A DNA stretch of 64,000 nucleotides from Rhizaria sp. SCN 62-66 (taxonomy: Eukaryota > Rhizaria, unplaced). The stretch lies in assembly GCA_001724265.1 (NCBI GenBank), contig MEDY01000010.1, positions 108,256 through 172,255 of the forward strand, read 5' to 3'. Below are positions 37,001-49,303 of this stretch, in pieces (within the stretch, counting starts at the first letter, position 1; each line of letters opens with the position of its first letter). Below the pieces are notes generated by a model. The model ran no database searches and was not told where the DNA came from. It worked only from the letters and a program-made list of their open reading frames with translations. The position numbers and the translations under genes are program-made.

Positions 37001-40000
37001 GCGGGTCAAAGCCAGAGCCAGGGCCCCGCGGTGCCCGCGGCGACGGAGGTGTTCCTGCCGTGCCCCGCGACGCTGCTGCTGTCCCGCTCACTGGCGCTGC
37101 CTCTGCCGCACGTGCTGCCCGCCGGCCTCGCGCCGCCCGCCGCCGTGCGCGCGCTCAAGCTAGGCCGCGCCGCCGCGCTGTGGGCTGCCGCCAGCGCGCC
37201 CGCCGCGGCGCACGCGCGCGCGCACGAGGGCACCGCGGTCGCCGCCGTCCTCGCAGCCGACTCCTCTGTGAGCACCAGCAGCACCAGCAGCAGCAGCAGC
37301 GCCAGCGCCAGCGACAAGACCGCGCTTGTGTTGCGCTCAGCGCGCGGTCTGAGCAGCGACGCCGGCGGCGCGGCCGCGGCCGTGTCGCTGGCCCGCGTGG
37401 CCGACTCGCTCGCCGTGCGCGCGCGCTCGCTTGCGTGGCTGTTGTCGGACCGCTTCCAGACCCATGCACTCCTGCGCACGCGGGCTTTCCTCGACCCTGA
37501 GGCCGAGGCCGCGCGCGCAGACGCCGCCGCGGCGGCCGCGGCCACGGCGACGGCCTCGATGGCCGCCACCGCGCACTCTGCGGCCGCCGACACCGCTGCG
37601 ACGGCGACGGCGATGGCCGCGCGCGGCAGGACGCTGGCGACGTTTGCGGAGGAGTCCGACGACACCGAACAGGGCGCGAACGACGTGCTTGAGGGCGCAG
37701 CGGCAGACGCACTCGCGGCCGACATTAAGCGCCGCGCCGCGGCCGCCGCGCGCGCGCTGCCCCCGCCCCTCGTCATGTCTGCAGCCACGCTCAACAGCGG
37801 CGGCGACAGTGGCTCTGTGCCGTGGCCGTGCTCGGGCAGCGCCAGCTCCGTTTGGTCCCAATCGCACCTGTCATCGTTCTTGTCGCTGCTCGACACCCTC
37901 AGCCCCGGGCCTCTGAACCCGCTCGCGTCGCGCATGGGCGCCGCCGCGGCCCCCGCCGCCTCCGCCGCCACCTCGGCCGCCGCGACCGCAGCCGCCTCTG
38001 CTGCCTCGTCGGGTTCGCACAGCGGCGGCGGCGGTGGCGCCGGCATGTCTGTCGCGGCGACCGCGGCCGCGCTGGCCCTCTTCGACGCCAACCCGATCCT
38101 GCCGCTGCAGCCGGGCTCCGCCGGCGGCGCGGGCACCGGTGCCACTAGCGGGGTGCACCCTGGGCTGCGGCCGCGGTCGCTGTCGACACTGCGCGCCCCC
38201 AACCTCGCGTCGTCCTCGTCGGCGGCCATCTCGCACTTGGGCCCGTCGTCCTCGGCCGCCGCGGAGTCGCTCGCGCCGCTGTCCGCCGCCTCCGCCGCCG
38301 CCGCCGCGCCCGCGCGCGCGCGCCCGCCACCGCTGGCGCCCGCGCTGGCGCTGGCGGCGGTCGTGGCGCAGGCGCGCGCGCACGGCGATGACGTCACGGC
38401 GCTGCGGGCGCTCGCCGCCGCGGTTAAGGCCGAGGCGCACCGCAGGCGTTGTGCGCGCTTCGTTGCCGCGCCCACGGTTGCCAACGCGGCTGCGTGCGCA
38501 CCGTTCTCTGCTTTTGTCTCTGCTCATTCCGGTGATCCTGCCAGTGAGCAAGCAAGTGCGCTGTCTGCCGCGAGCAGCAACAGCTGGAGCCCCAGCGCAT
38601 CGACCTCGACCGCCAAGAGCGTCAACGCTGCTGGAAGCACCGCGATGACCGTGGCCGATGACGAGGGCGCCGGTCTGCTCGCAGTGCTGGGTCCCGGCCC
38701 TAGCGGCAACCCCGTCGCGGCCGCGCTCGACCTGCTGCTCGACCTGACCCCGGACCGCGTCTTCGCCAACGAGGCCGGCAGCACCGCGAGCACGGGCGGC
38801 GGCAACAGCACTGCGCTGCCACCGCTGCCCGCGCTGCTGCACGCGCTGTCACCCTTCACCTCCCCGGCCGCCACGGGCGCGGCCGCGGCCAGGGCGGCCG
38901 CGCTGCGCTCGCTGCGCAGCTCGCTCGCGCTGCACGCCTCTCACGCGCTGCCGCCGCACGCCGCCTGGCGCGGTGCCGGCCCCAGCAGCAACACTGCCAG
39001 TGTGGCCACGAACGGCGACAGCGCGGGCGCGGGCACGAACGTGTGCCTAGTGCCCGCGCTGTCGGCGCCCGGCTGCTCGCCGAGCCCCGCGGCGAGTCTT
39101 CCGCAGCACGGCTGGGTGCCGCACTGCGCGCGCTGCGCCGCCGCGGCCCGCGCGCTGACGGACCTACTCAACGGCGTCGTCGTCCCAGGGCTGGCCGCGC
39201 TTGCTGCCGCGGCCACGGCCGGGCTCGACGCTGCCGCGACGACGACTGCGGCGGGAGCCGGCAGCTCCGCTGCTGTGGGCAGTGGTGTGACCGCGTGGAG
39301 CTCGCTGTTCACCCCCGCGATGCCCACCGCGCACTCTAACACGACCGCGAAAGCGACCTCCTGGAGTCTGCCCTCGCTGCCCTCCGCGACGACGCGGCTG
39401 TTGCTCACTCCGCTCGCCGCGCCCCCGCCGCCCGCAGTCGCCCCGCCCGCCGCCGCCGCCGCTGCTGCTGCCGCTGCCGCCGCAGCCTCCCCGACGACCA
39501 CCGCTGCGGCCGCGGCTGGCTCCGCTGGCAGCAAGGACGCCGCCGCCGCCGCCGCCGCGCTGTTCCAGCCCAGCGCGTCCTCCGCGGCGGCCGCGAGCAC
39601 GGCGGGCGCCACGGCGTCGCCGTCGCTGCTGCTGCTCGCGCCGGCCTTCGCGTCGCCGGCGTCGCTGAGCGAGCTGGTGGCCGTGCGCGTGCTGATCGAC
39701 CTGCTGACGACGACGCTGCCATCCGCGGTCGCGCGCACAACCACGCCTGCCACGCTCGTCCCCAGCCCGTGGCTCCCGTCGCTCTACCACGCGCACGCCC
39801 ACTCTCACACAGCGCACGCGCAGTCGCACAGGGGCGGCCAGGGGAGCTCGTCGGGCGCCAGCTCCAAGTACACGTTCGTCAACTACAGCCCGTCGCGCTC
39901 GCCGGGCCGCACCGCCAACGCCAACACCGCGGGCGCGACGGCGAGTGGTAGTGCCGGCGCGGGCTCGGGCTCGCCCCGCATGCCGCCTCTGTCTGCATCG

Positions 40001-43000
40001 CCCTCGCTGTCCCGCACGCACGCCGCCTCCACCGCGACCGCGACGGCGACGGCGGCGGCGACCGCTGCGGCCGGCGGAGTGATCGGCCTGAGCATCATGT
40101 CGCCGCTCCCGTCGGTGCGCCCGCAGCAGCTGCCGCCGCCGGTGTCGCTGCCCTCGCCCGCGGGCTCCGCGGCGACGGTGGCCGCGCTCGACGGCTCATG
40201 CGCGGGCTTCTACACGCTGCAGCACTGGCACAACGCGCTGCTGCTGCCGGTCCGCGGGACGCCGAGACGCGTCGACGCGGCCGGCACCGCCGTCATGCGG
40301 GGTTTTGCGGCCGCCGTGTGCAAGGCGCTCATCACGCCCCTGTCCGCGGCCACCAGCAGCGCCGGTGCGAGCACAAACTCCAGCACCCACACAGCCGACA
40401 GCCGCTACAGCAGCGTGAACGGGAACCCGAGCCGGGCGGCGGCCGTGCCCGCCAAGGGCAGTCTGTACTCGCGCTCGGCGCCCCCGATGCCGCTGGCGGC
40501 CCTGGCGCGGCCGCTCTTCACGCTGCTGGCCACCACGTCGCTCTACGTGCGCCAGGCGGCCCTGCACGCCATCACGGGCATCATCTGCGCGCCCGCGCCC
40601 ACCGTGCCGCTCGCCAGCTACGCCGGCGGCGCCGCAGGGATCGCCCCGCTACAGGCGGTGACCGAGAGCGCCCCGGCCGACGCAGACGGCGGCGGCGGCG
40701 GCAGTCATAGCGCCAACGCGCTCGTGCCGATCGCGCTGCCGTCCGCGGTCCACGGCGTCACCGCGTACGCCACCTTCCCGCTGCTCCCCGCCGCCGCCGC
40801 CGCGGCCGCCGCGGCCGACCACAGTGCCTCTGGCGGCCGCTACAGCCTCGGCGGAGGCGGCGGCCACGGGCGCCGCGAGTCGTCGTCATACCCGTTCCCG
40901 ACGCCCGCGGCGGCGGCCGTGGCCGCGGCGGCCTCGGCCCCGCTGGCCGCGTCGCGCTCGCTGTGCCACGTGCGCGCCTGGGCCGACAGCGTGCTCGCCA
41001 CGGCCGACGACGTCGCGCCCATCGCCGCGCTGCGCTCGCTAGCAGCCTCGGCTCTGACAGAGGGCTGGGAGGCCACGCTGCGCCGCGCCGCCGCTGCCGC
41101 CGCCACGGCCGCGGCCACGGGCGCCGGGGAGACTGCTCTGACAGCGAGCGCGACCGCCGCGGCCGTGGCGGCTGCGACGACGGCCGCCGCGGTGACCACG
41201 GCGGTCAGCAACGACAAGACGGGCCTCGCACTCTCGGGCACTTCATCCCCCGCCGCCGTGGCCGCCGCGGCCGCGCAACCCGCCGCGGTGACGGGCGCAG
41301 CAGCCGCGGCGCTGGCCACGACCCCGCTCGACGCGCGCGTGCACGTGGCGCTGGCCGCGCTATCCGCGCTCGCCTCGGCGCCCCCCGCGGCCGCGGGCAC
41401 GGCGGCGCTGCGCTACGCAGTCAATATTGCTGCGCTGGGGCTGCTGCACTGCTTCGCCGACGACGCGGGCGACTACAGACAGGCGCCCGCCGCCGACGAG
41501 CGCGCCGCCATCGTGGCGCAGGTCGCGGCCGCCGACGCCAAGGCCGGCAGCTCGAGCTCCTCGTCCTCGTCCTCGTCGGCGGCGGCGGCGACTTCGAAGC
41601 AGCAGCAACAGCAGCAGGCCATCGCGGCCGCCGCTGCCGCTGCAGCCGCAGCCAAGAACGCCGGCGACGCCAGCAAGGGCTCCAGCAGTGCTAGCAAGAC
41701 TAGCGCCGCCTCCGCCGCTGCTGCGGCCGCTGCTGCTGTTACTGCTAGTGCCACTGCAAATATCCGCACTAGCAGCAGCAGCAGCAGCAGTAACAGCGCA
41801 GCGCGCGGCAGTGCGAGCGGCACCGGCAAGCGCGTTTCGCCGCTGCCGCCGTCGGTGCTCGCGGTGGCCCCGTGGCTGCGGCCGTGCGCGCCCGTTGCCA
41901 CGGCGGCCGAGAGCGGCAGCGACGGCGGCAGCGGGCTTGAGGCGGAGGTCGACTTCGGCTGGCTCCTGCTTCAGTGCGCGGCCCTGCTGACGAACGGCGG
42001 GGCGTTGAGTGTGAGTGCGGGCGTTGTGGCGGCCGAGGGCGACCGCGTGGAGCTCGATCTCGACGCTCTGCCGGACGCCCGCAGCCGCAGTACCTGCGGC
42101 ACCACTAGCAGTCGTTGCAGCAACAGGAGTGGTAACTCGAACACGCAGGTCTGCTTCGCGAGCAAGTCGGACGAAGACGACAACACTCTGTACACCCTCG
42201 TGACGGCTGCGACCGACTCCTCTCATAGCGGCGACATCTACAACGATGACGATGGCGCGAATGCTGGTGCAAAGGGCCGTGGTTTCCTGCTCGTCGATGA
42301 GACGGACATGCCTCTGCTCGATGCACTGCGCATCGCTGCCGCCACCGCCATCACGCCCTACGTCAACAGCAGCGGCAGCGGCGACGGCAACATCACGGTC
42401 AGCACCGCCGGTGGGTCGGCCGCGCTGGCCGTGTCGCCCGTGGCCGCCGCGCTGCTGCTTGCCTCACTTGTGTCCCCGCGCCGCGGCGGCTCGGCCGCGG
42501 CGCTGCTGCCGCTGCCGACGCCGCTGCCCACCGCGCAGCGCTACCTGACCGCGCTTTCCGCTTCCACAGCGACGGCGACTGCGGGTAACAACAACGCCAG
42601 CAGCAACAGTAGCGCCTCCTGTGGCGAGTGCACGTGTGCCGACACCGGGCTGCTCTCGGCCGCGTCCGCAGTGGCCGCCGCGTGCTTTGCCGCGACGCCG
42701 CTGTCAACGCCCGCGTGCGACACAGCCCCGCTCGCGCTGCCGGCGCCGCCGCGCGCGGTCTGCCCCGCCGCGGGCTCCGGGCGCTGCGCCGCAGCCGCCG
42801 CGCTCGCGCACGCGCGGTCCGCCGCCCCCGCGCTCGCCGCCGCGGCGCGCCCGCTGCCGCCGCCGTCGCTGTCGCACTGGGCGAACCCGTACCTGCACCC
42901 GCGCAACGCCGCGCTCTACGGCGCCGCTGCGGCGACTATGACCGTCACCGCGCCCACGGCCGCGCTCGACGCCGATCTTAGCCTCGGCCTCGGCATTGAC

Positions 43001-46000
43001 GGCCACGTGCACACGTCGACGGCTGCAAGGTCTGGCGCAGAGGGCAGGTGGCTGACGCGTGTGCTGGCAGCGCGGCTGCCGTGGGGCGGCGTCGTGACCG
43101 CGCCGCTGCTTGCGGCGCCCGCGCTCGCGACGGCGCTGCCGCACTCGCGCCTCGCGCACTGCGCCGGCGCGCTCATCGCCGCCGCCGCCGCCAGCGCCGT
43201 CACCATCACGCTCTCGGGCGTCAGCGCCAGTTCGAGTGCGGGCGTGGCGTCGTCGTCGGTGACCGTGAGCCACAGCGGCGCTTCTGCGGCTGAAGTGACG
43301 GTGAGTCGGCTGCTGCTGCAGCTGTACCACTGCCTGACCGCGCCCGCGGACAGCGGCTGCGCGCCGCCGCCCGCCGCCGCGCGGTGCCAGGCCCGTATGC
43401 AGCGCGTGCTGCGCCCGCCCACGCCCCTCATCCTCGCTGTCGCTCCCACTGCCGTCGATGCTGCGGACGCGAGCAAGAGCACTGCCGGGCGTGTCGGTGC
43501 GTTTGTCGCCTCGCCTCTTGCTGCCTCGGCCAACGCCACTGCAACTGCCGCGACTGCCGCGACCGGTAGTAGTGAGGCTGCTACTGCACGAACCGAGCCG
43601 CAGACGCCGCCGCTGCGCCCCCGTCTGTCGCTCGCGTTCTCACCGGGCTCCGTCGCGTCGCCCCCGCTCACCGGCTCCAACAGCAACAGCACCGGTGCTC
43701 CTGCCGCCGCTCGTGGCTCAGGCTCGAGCGCTGGCCCTGGCGCTGGCGCGGGTGTCGCGATGCTTCGCGTGGACTCGGCGGCCACGTCGCCGCGCTCGCC
43801 CGCGCTTTCGCATATCAACAACACCAACAACAACAACACTACGACCAACAGCAGCGGCAGCGGCAGCGGGCTTCCGGCGCTCAAGTCCGGGCTGAGCATC
43901 AACGCCAACGCTGCGCACAGCAACAGCATCCACGGCCACCGCGGCGGCATGCGCTACTTGCTCCCGCTGCCCTCCACCACGGCCGCGGCCGGCCTCATGC
44001 TCCTGCTCTCGCCACGCGGCGCCGCGGCCGGCAACGCTAGCGGTCACAACAACGGCGCGGGCCCCGCTGGCGGCGTCTTCGGCCCGCTGACGACCGTGCG
44101 CACCCGCGCTGCGCCGCGCGGTCAGGCTTTTTTCGGTCCCACAACGATGACCTCCGCCGGTGCGAGCGGCGTGGTGTCGCCGATTGTCGGCGGCAGCGCG
44201 CACGGCAGCGGCGTTTTCGACAGCCACAATGCGTCGGGTGTGTTTTCCGAAGAAGAGGAAGACCTGCACAGCACCGCTAACGCCGCCAAGGGTGATAAGG
44301 GCGACAAGAAGGCTACTGGTGGCGGCGACGAGGACGAGGGCGCCAACTCGCCCCTCGCGTTGGCGGCGGCGTCGGCGTCGGCGCTCATCACCGCGCTGGA
44401 GCGCCGCCCCTCGACCTCGGACCCCGCGCTGGGCGTCGCGTCGCCGCGCTCCGGCGCCGAGTCCGCCGTCGCGTCCTTCTTCTCGCCGCCGCGCCTCACC
44501 GCCGCAGACACCGCCGCCGCGGCTGCCGCGGCCGCTGCGGCTGCGGCGAGTGCAAGCGCCGCCGCCAGCGCGAGCTCCGGAGCCGCGAAGAAGGGCGACA
44601 ATGACAACGGTGACAGCATTGTCGGCGTCACCGTCAAGACCACCGCGCTGCCTGAGCCCGAGACCGAGTCGGTGACTCGGCGCAGTTCGCCCACCGACGA
44701 CACCTGCGGCGATGCCGATGCAGACGCCGACGCTGCCGCCGCCGCCATCGACGCCGCAGCCGCCGCCGCAGTCGCCGCCGTCGCGGCCGCCGCGGCCAAC
44801 GGTGCCGCGGTAGGCTACGACGCGACGCCGTCGAAGCTGACTCTGCGCCGCAGCTCGCTGCCCTCCGGCGTCCTGCTGCCCTCCGCGATGGGCGCAGTGG
44901 GCAACAATAGCGGCTCCGACATGACGCCGTCTACCACGCCCGCGCCCGGCGCCATGGCCAGGCCCGGTATGGGCACGCCCAGTGTCAGCACCTCGAGCAC
45001 GAGTCAAAGCGCCGCCGTCCCCGCTGCGGGCGCCGGCGCGAGCACCAGCGGCGCGCTCAGCGTCTACGCTCAGTCGCAGCCGACCTCTGGCTCCGGCCAG
45101 CAGCCGCAGTTCCGCGCCAGCCTCAACCTGCTGTCCGCCACGAACTCAAGCAGCGCCAGCGGCAGCGGGAACGGCTCCGGGCTCGTCGTGAACACGGCGC
45201 GCGTGCAGCCGCCTTCTGCGTCAGTGGCCGCCCTGCTGCCCCACGCGCCGGCCGCGCCGGCCACGCTGTCGCTGCCCACGGCGGCGGCCTCGTCGTTTCC
45301 TCTGCCGCTCTCGCTCATCGGCGCCGCGTCAGCACACAACCCCGCGTCATTCTCGGCGCAGCTGCGCGACGCGCTGCTCTCGGCGCTCTCCCGCTCCACG
45401 CCCGCAGCGCGCGCGCTGCCGCGGCTGCTGCTGTCCGCGCTCGTCTCGTTGCTCGCCGCCAAGGCCAAGGCGCGCGCGCCGCTACCCTGGGCGCGCCGCC
45501 TGCGCCAGGTCGCCTTCGTCGCCGCCGCGGTCAAGGCCTTCGTGCTGGGCCTGCCGCTCGACGCCGCCGAGGCCGGCTACACGGAGCATGCCGCCGCCGC
45601 CGCCTCTGCCAAGTACGCCGCCGCGGTCGCCGCCTCAAACACCAGCAGCGGCAGCGGCGTGGCCGCGGCGGTGACCGCGAGCAACGGTGTCAGCGGCAGC
45701 GGCGCCGGCAGAGGCGCCAGTCTGACCCCGCTGCACCCCGGCGACCTCTCAATCCCGGAGACGGCCTTCACCGGAGGCGCAGACGCGCTCTCGGCCGCCT
45801 TCGCTGGCTCCGGCGCCGGCCCCGGCTCCGGCGGCGCGGGCTACGGCGCGGGCTACGGCCCGGGTTATGGCGGGTTCGGCGGCACCGCGGTCGCGCTGGG
45901 CGGCTGGTCGTGGGCGCCCGCGAGCGCGCCCGTGGCCTTCCTGCCGCCCGCGCTGCTCTCGCCGCTGTGTCTCTTCCGCTCGCCGCCGCCGCAGTCGCTC

Positions 46001-48897
46001 CTCGTCCGCGCCTCAGCGGCCCCCGCCCTCGCTATGAGCGCCGGCGGCTGCGACGGCGAGTACGAGTCAGCGCAGTCCGCGACAGCGGCTGCGTCGTCGT
46101 GCGGCGTTGTGGTGACCGTGCCCGCGAGCGGTCACCTGTCCTCGGCGCCCTGGGTGCTGCCCGCGGCCGACAGCGGGCTCTACGCGCTGTCCTCGGTGGA
46201 CCGCAAGCGTCCGCTGTGGTCCGCGGCGTTGGGCGCGCTCTCGCTCATCACCAACGCGCACGTGCCGTGTTCCTACTCCGACTCAGAGGACGAGGCCGGC
46301 GACGACAGCGAGAACGAGGACGACGACGAAGAGTACCTCCAGTGTCACGAGAACAACAACAACAACAGCACCGCCGCCAGCGCGAACAAGCCCGACAGCG
46401 CCGCCGCCGACAGCGCGAGCGAGAGCGATGCTGACAGCATGGACGGCGACGACGCGGCCCTCTTGGCCGGCGTCACCGGCAAGGCCGCCCGCCGCCGCCT
46501 GCGCCGCCGCCTCGCGCGCCGCCGCGCCCGCCGCGCGCTGCTGCCGCTTGTGCCGCGCCTCGGCCTCGCCTTCCCGGGCGCCGCCGAGGCCGCGCGCATT
46601 CCCGCGCCAGCGCCGTCCCGGTCCAGCGCGAGTGCCGTCGCCACTGTGACCCCGCTGGCTCCCCCCGCGGGCGCCGCTGTCATCGGCCTCGGCCCCAGCG
46701 CCGCGGGCCCCGGCATGGGCGTCGCGCTCGACCTGTTCCCGCTCTCCCCGCTGGCCAGCACCAGCCTCGCGCTCACGTCGGCGGCCTCGCCCGCCGCGCC
46801 GGCCGCCGCGCTGGCCGCCGCCACCCCCGGCGCCGGCTCCGGCTCCTTCAGCGCCGGCGCCGGGGCTGGTGGCGCGGGCGCTGCGGTGCCAGCGCACCTG
46901 TCCGCGCTGTCGCGCATAGCGACGCTGCGCGCCAGCCAGTCGACGCTGCGCTCGCCGCTCACCGCGCGCCTCCCGATGCCCTCCTTCACCGCCAGCGCCA
47001 GCAGCGGCAGCGCCAGCGGCGGCAGCGCCAGCAGTGCTGCGAACACAGCCGTTGGCCACGCCGCCGGCAGTCTGAGCATGAGCGCGAGCGCGAGCGCGGC
47101 GCACATGGCCTCGCTGCTGCTGCCGCTGTCGGCGCAGTTCGCGACGCCGGTGACGGTGGGCGAGGCTCTCGCGCTGGCGATGGCGCCGACGCTCTCGGCG
47201 CCCATCCCCAGCATCCTCTACACCAACGCCAACGGCAGCGGCGCGGGCGCGGGCTACGGCCTGGACGACCCGTTCTCCAGCGGGCGCGACGTGGGCGATT
47301 CGTTCCGCGGCAGCAGCGGCGGCGGATTCAGCTTCGGCTCCGGCCTCCGCAAGGGCACCACCACCCGCGCCAGCATCGGCACGTTCACCCTCAATAATAA
47401 CACCAACAGCAGCACCCCTCAGCGCAGCGGCTGCAACCCGAGCGTGGGCGACGGCTCCCCGCCATCGGTCGCCGCCAACAGCATCAGCAACGGCGGCTCG
47501 CTGCTCAACAGCAGCTCCGGCGGCGCTGGTAACGGAGGCACGATGAACAGCGGCCGCGGCGGCTTCTACAACACGCTGCGCCGGTCATCGATCCCCAACA
47601 TCACCGCGTTGCTCCAGCTCGAGGCCGAGAACGCCGCCGCGGCCGCGGCCGCCGTGTCTGTGACCGACCCCAGCGACGGCAAGGACAAAGACAAGGACGG
47701 CGGTGCCAAGGACAAGGACGCGGTCCCGTCCTCGGCGTCCGCGTCTGCGCCCGGCTCGCTGCACCTGTACGAGCCGGGCGGCCTGGACGGCGACTGCGAG
47801 CTCATCGAGCGCCTGCTCACTCTCCTGCACTCGCTCCGCATCGTCACGTTCGACAACTTCGCGCAAAACACTTCCACCTCGGCTGCGGCGGCTGCGGCGG
47901 CGACGGCCAACGCGCTCTCGCTGCCCGGCACTACCGCCGCGGCGGGCGCCAGCGGCAGCGGCGCCAGCGGCGGCGCCGGCGCCGGTGCCGGTGGCGGCGC
48001 GGGCGGCGGCGGCAGCGCGGGCAGCGTCGGCGCCCTCCGCCGCGAGCGGTCGGCTGTGGGCGGGCTATTCGGGATGCTTAATAACGCCAACAGCGGCGCG
48101 GGCGGCGGCGGCGGCGGCAACACACTCGGGCTTGGCGCCCGCCGCGTCGCCGCTGCCGGCACTGGCACCGGCGCTGGCGCTGGCGCTGGCGCTGGTGTCG
48201 GGGTCGGTGTCGGTGCTAACGCCGGCGCGAGCAATGCTGCTGCGGCTGCAGGCGCGCTCACGACGGACGGGCTGCTGGTCGCTACGAGCTCCAACTCGCT
48301 CTCGCACAGCAGCAGCAGCAGCAGTAGCGGCGGTGGCGGCGGTGGCGGGCACGGCCAGTACAGCTCCGGCACCCTGAGCAGCAACAGCATCGTCGTGGTC
48401 TCGGGCGTCGCGCCGCCCTCCCACGCCGTCGGCTTCGGCGGACTGCGCAAGCCGGCGAGCCAGGCCGTGTGGACCTCGTTGTCCGAGCTCGGCGGCGTCT
48501 TCACGCCCGACGAGAGCGAGCGCGCGCCCACGGCCAGCGAAACGGCGCTCATCAAGCGCATTCAGGTACGCAAGACGGCAATCACGTATTTTCGTCATGT
48601 TTCAGTATATCGTGTACAACAGTGTCTTTAATTGATATATAATGTGTAATTGTGTGTTCTTTATTGTGCTTTTACTCCAAATCCCTCATACTCATCGCTT
48701 CATCCTCCTATATCCTATTTTTGCTCTAAACCTCCACACAGGCAACTGCCGAGATGCTCAAGGACCTGCTCCCCGTACTGGCGCTGCTGAAGGAGCGGGC
48801 ACACGTGCTCACTCCGCAGCAGGTGTCCGCACTGGTGCGCGAGTTTGTCGCGCTCGAGAACAGGCAGAAGGTGTTCGTCACCAAGCTCACGGCGTAA
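31064..48897 (+). CDS. Giant DEP-PH domain protein (5,825 aa), three exons
   Basis: Exons 31064-32764, 32945-48565 and 48742-48897; ATG start, TAA stop; both introns phase 0. Residues about 35-95 form a DEP domain (CFSGDDLVHTL, then a helix ending LLAHRFIVRA). Exon 2 opens with a PH domain, about residues 568-670: it starts GWYADWAGWVDKK, has WYQRRYLRL, and ends in a helix carrying the conserved Trp (ATQWVAAIQAAL). DEP and PH domains usually recruit proteins to membranes and G-protein signalling. The next 5,000 residues are mostly Ala/Ser/Gly/Asn low complexity with short ordered helical islands, one of them HEAT-like (ARPLFTLLATTSLYVRQAAL). The last exon is a compact helical segment. There is no UAG in 5,825 codons. 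I could not name a family; pleckstrin (PH-DEP-PH) is far smaller. Confidence 0.85.
32765..32944 (+). other. Intron 1 of the DEP-PH gene (180 nt)
   Basis: Donor CAG|GTTCGT, T-rich tract, acceptor GCGCAG|GGC, phase 0. It joins the DEP exon to the exon that opens with the PH domain. Confidence 0.88.
48566..48741 (+). other. Intron 2 of the DEP-PH gene (176 nt)
   Basis: Donor CAG|GTACGC, AT-rich body, acceptor CACACAG|GCA, phase 0. It leads to a 156-nt terminal exon whose frame ends in TAA at 48895-48897. Confidence 0.9.
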
Positions 48898-49303
48898 TCA
48901 AACAACATATTCAAGCTTTCCAGTCACGTTAATGTGACTGCGCTGTATAATTTCTACAAGATATGACTTATATATGCAGGCTAAATAGGTTCTACGAAGA
49001 GTTTTATGTAAACCCAACGAGTAACAAATACACTAATTTCACTATTTTGATTAATCATGCATCGCAATACTCATAACGCAGTCATTTCATATCATTTGTC
49101 ATTTCATCCAGTCCGGCTCAAGCTTGCAGCGCGAGCCGACCGGCCGAAACACAGCAGCACAGCGGAATGATCCTAGAGAGAGTAGTTACTTCCATGTCTA
49201 TTGTTGTATTTGCGACAGTAAGAGTCGAACTGACATGCTAGCAGATACGGCACAGCACACCAGGGTGTAGAAGACTTGATTGATAAGCTCTTGTAGGTAA
49301 AGC
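48898..49303. other. Convergent 3' intergenic region
   Basis: AT-rich spacer between the DEP-PH gene stop (+) and the RPS16 stop (-). A minus-strand TTCGA-type loop near 49230 was tested as a tRNA T-arm and rejected. Nothing else seen. Confidence 0.5.

Noticed and set aside
49203-49300. Possible tRNA on the minus strand (TTCGACT loop near 49230), examined as a candidate tRNA-CUA
   Set aside because: The T-stem has a mismatch and no matching 5' acceptor strand or D-arm lies at the right distance. No credible tRNA gene found in any spacer.
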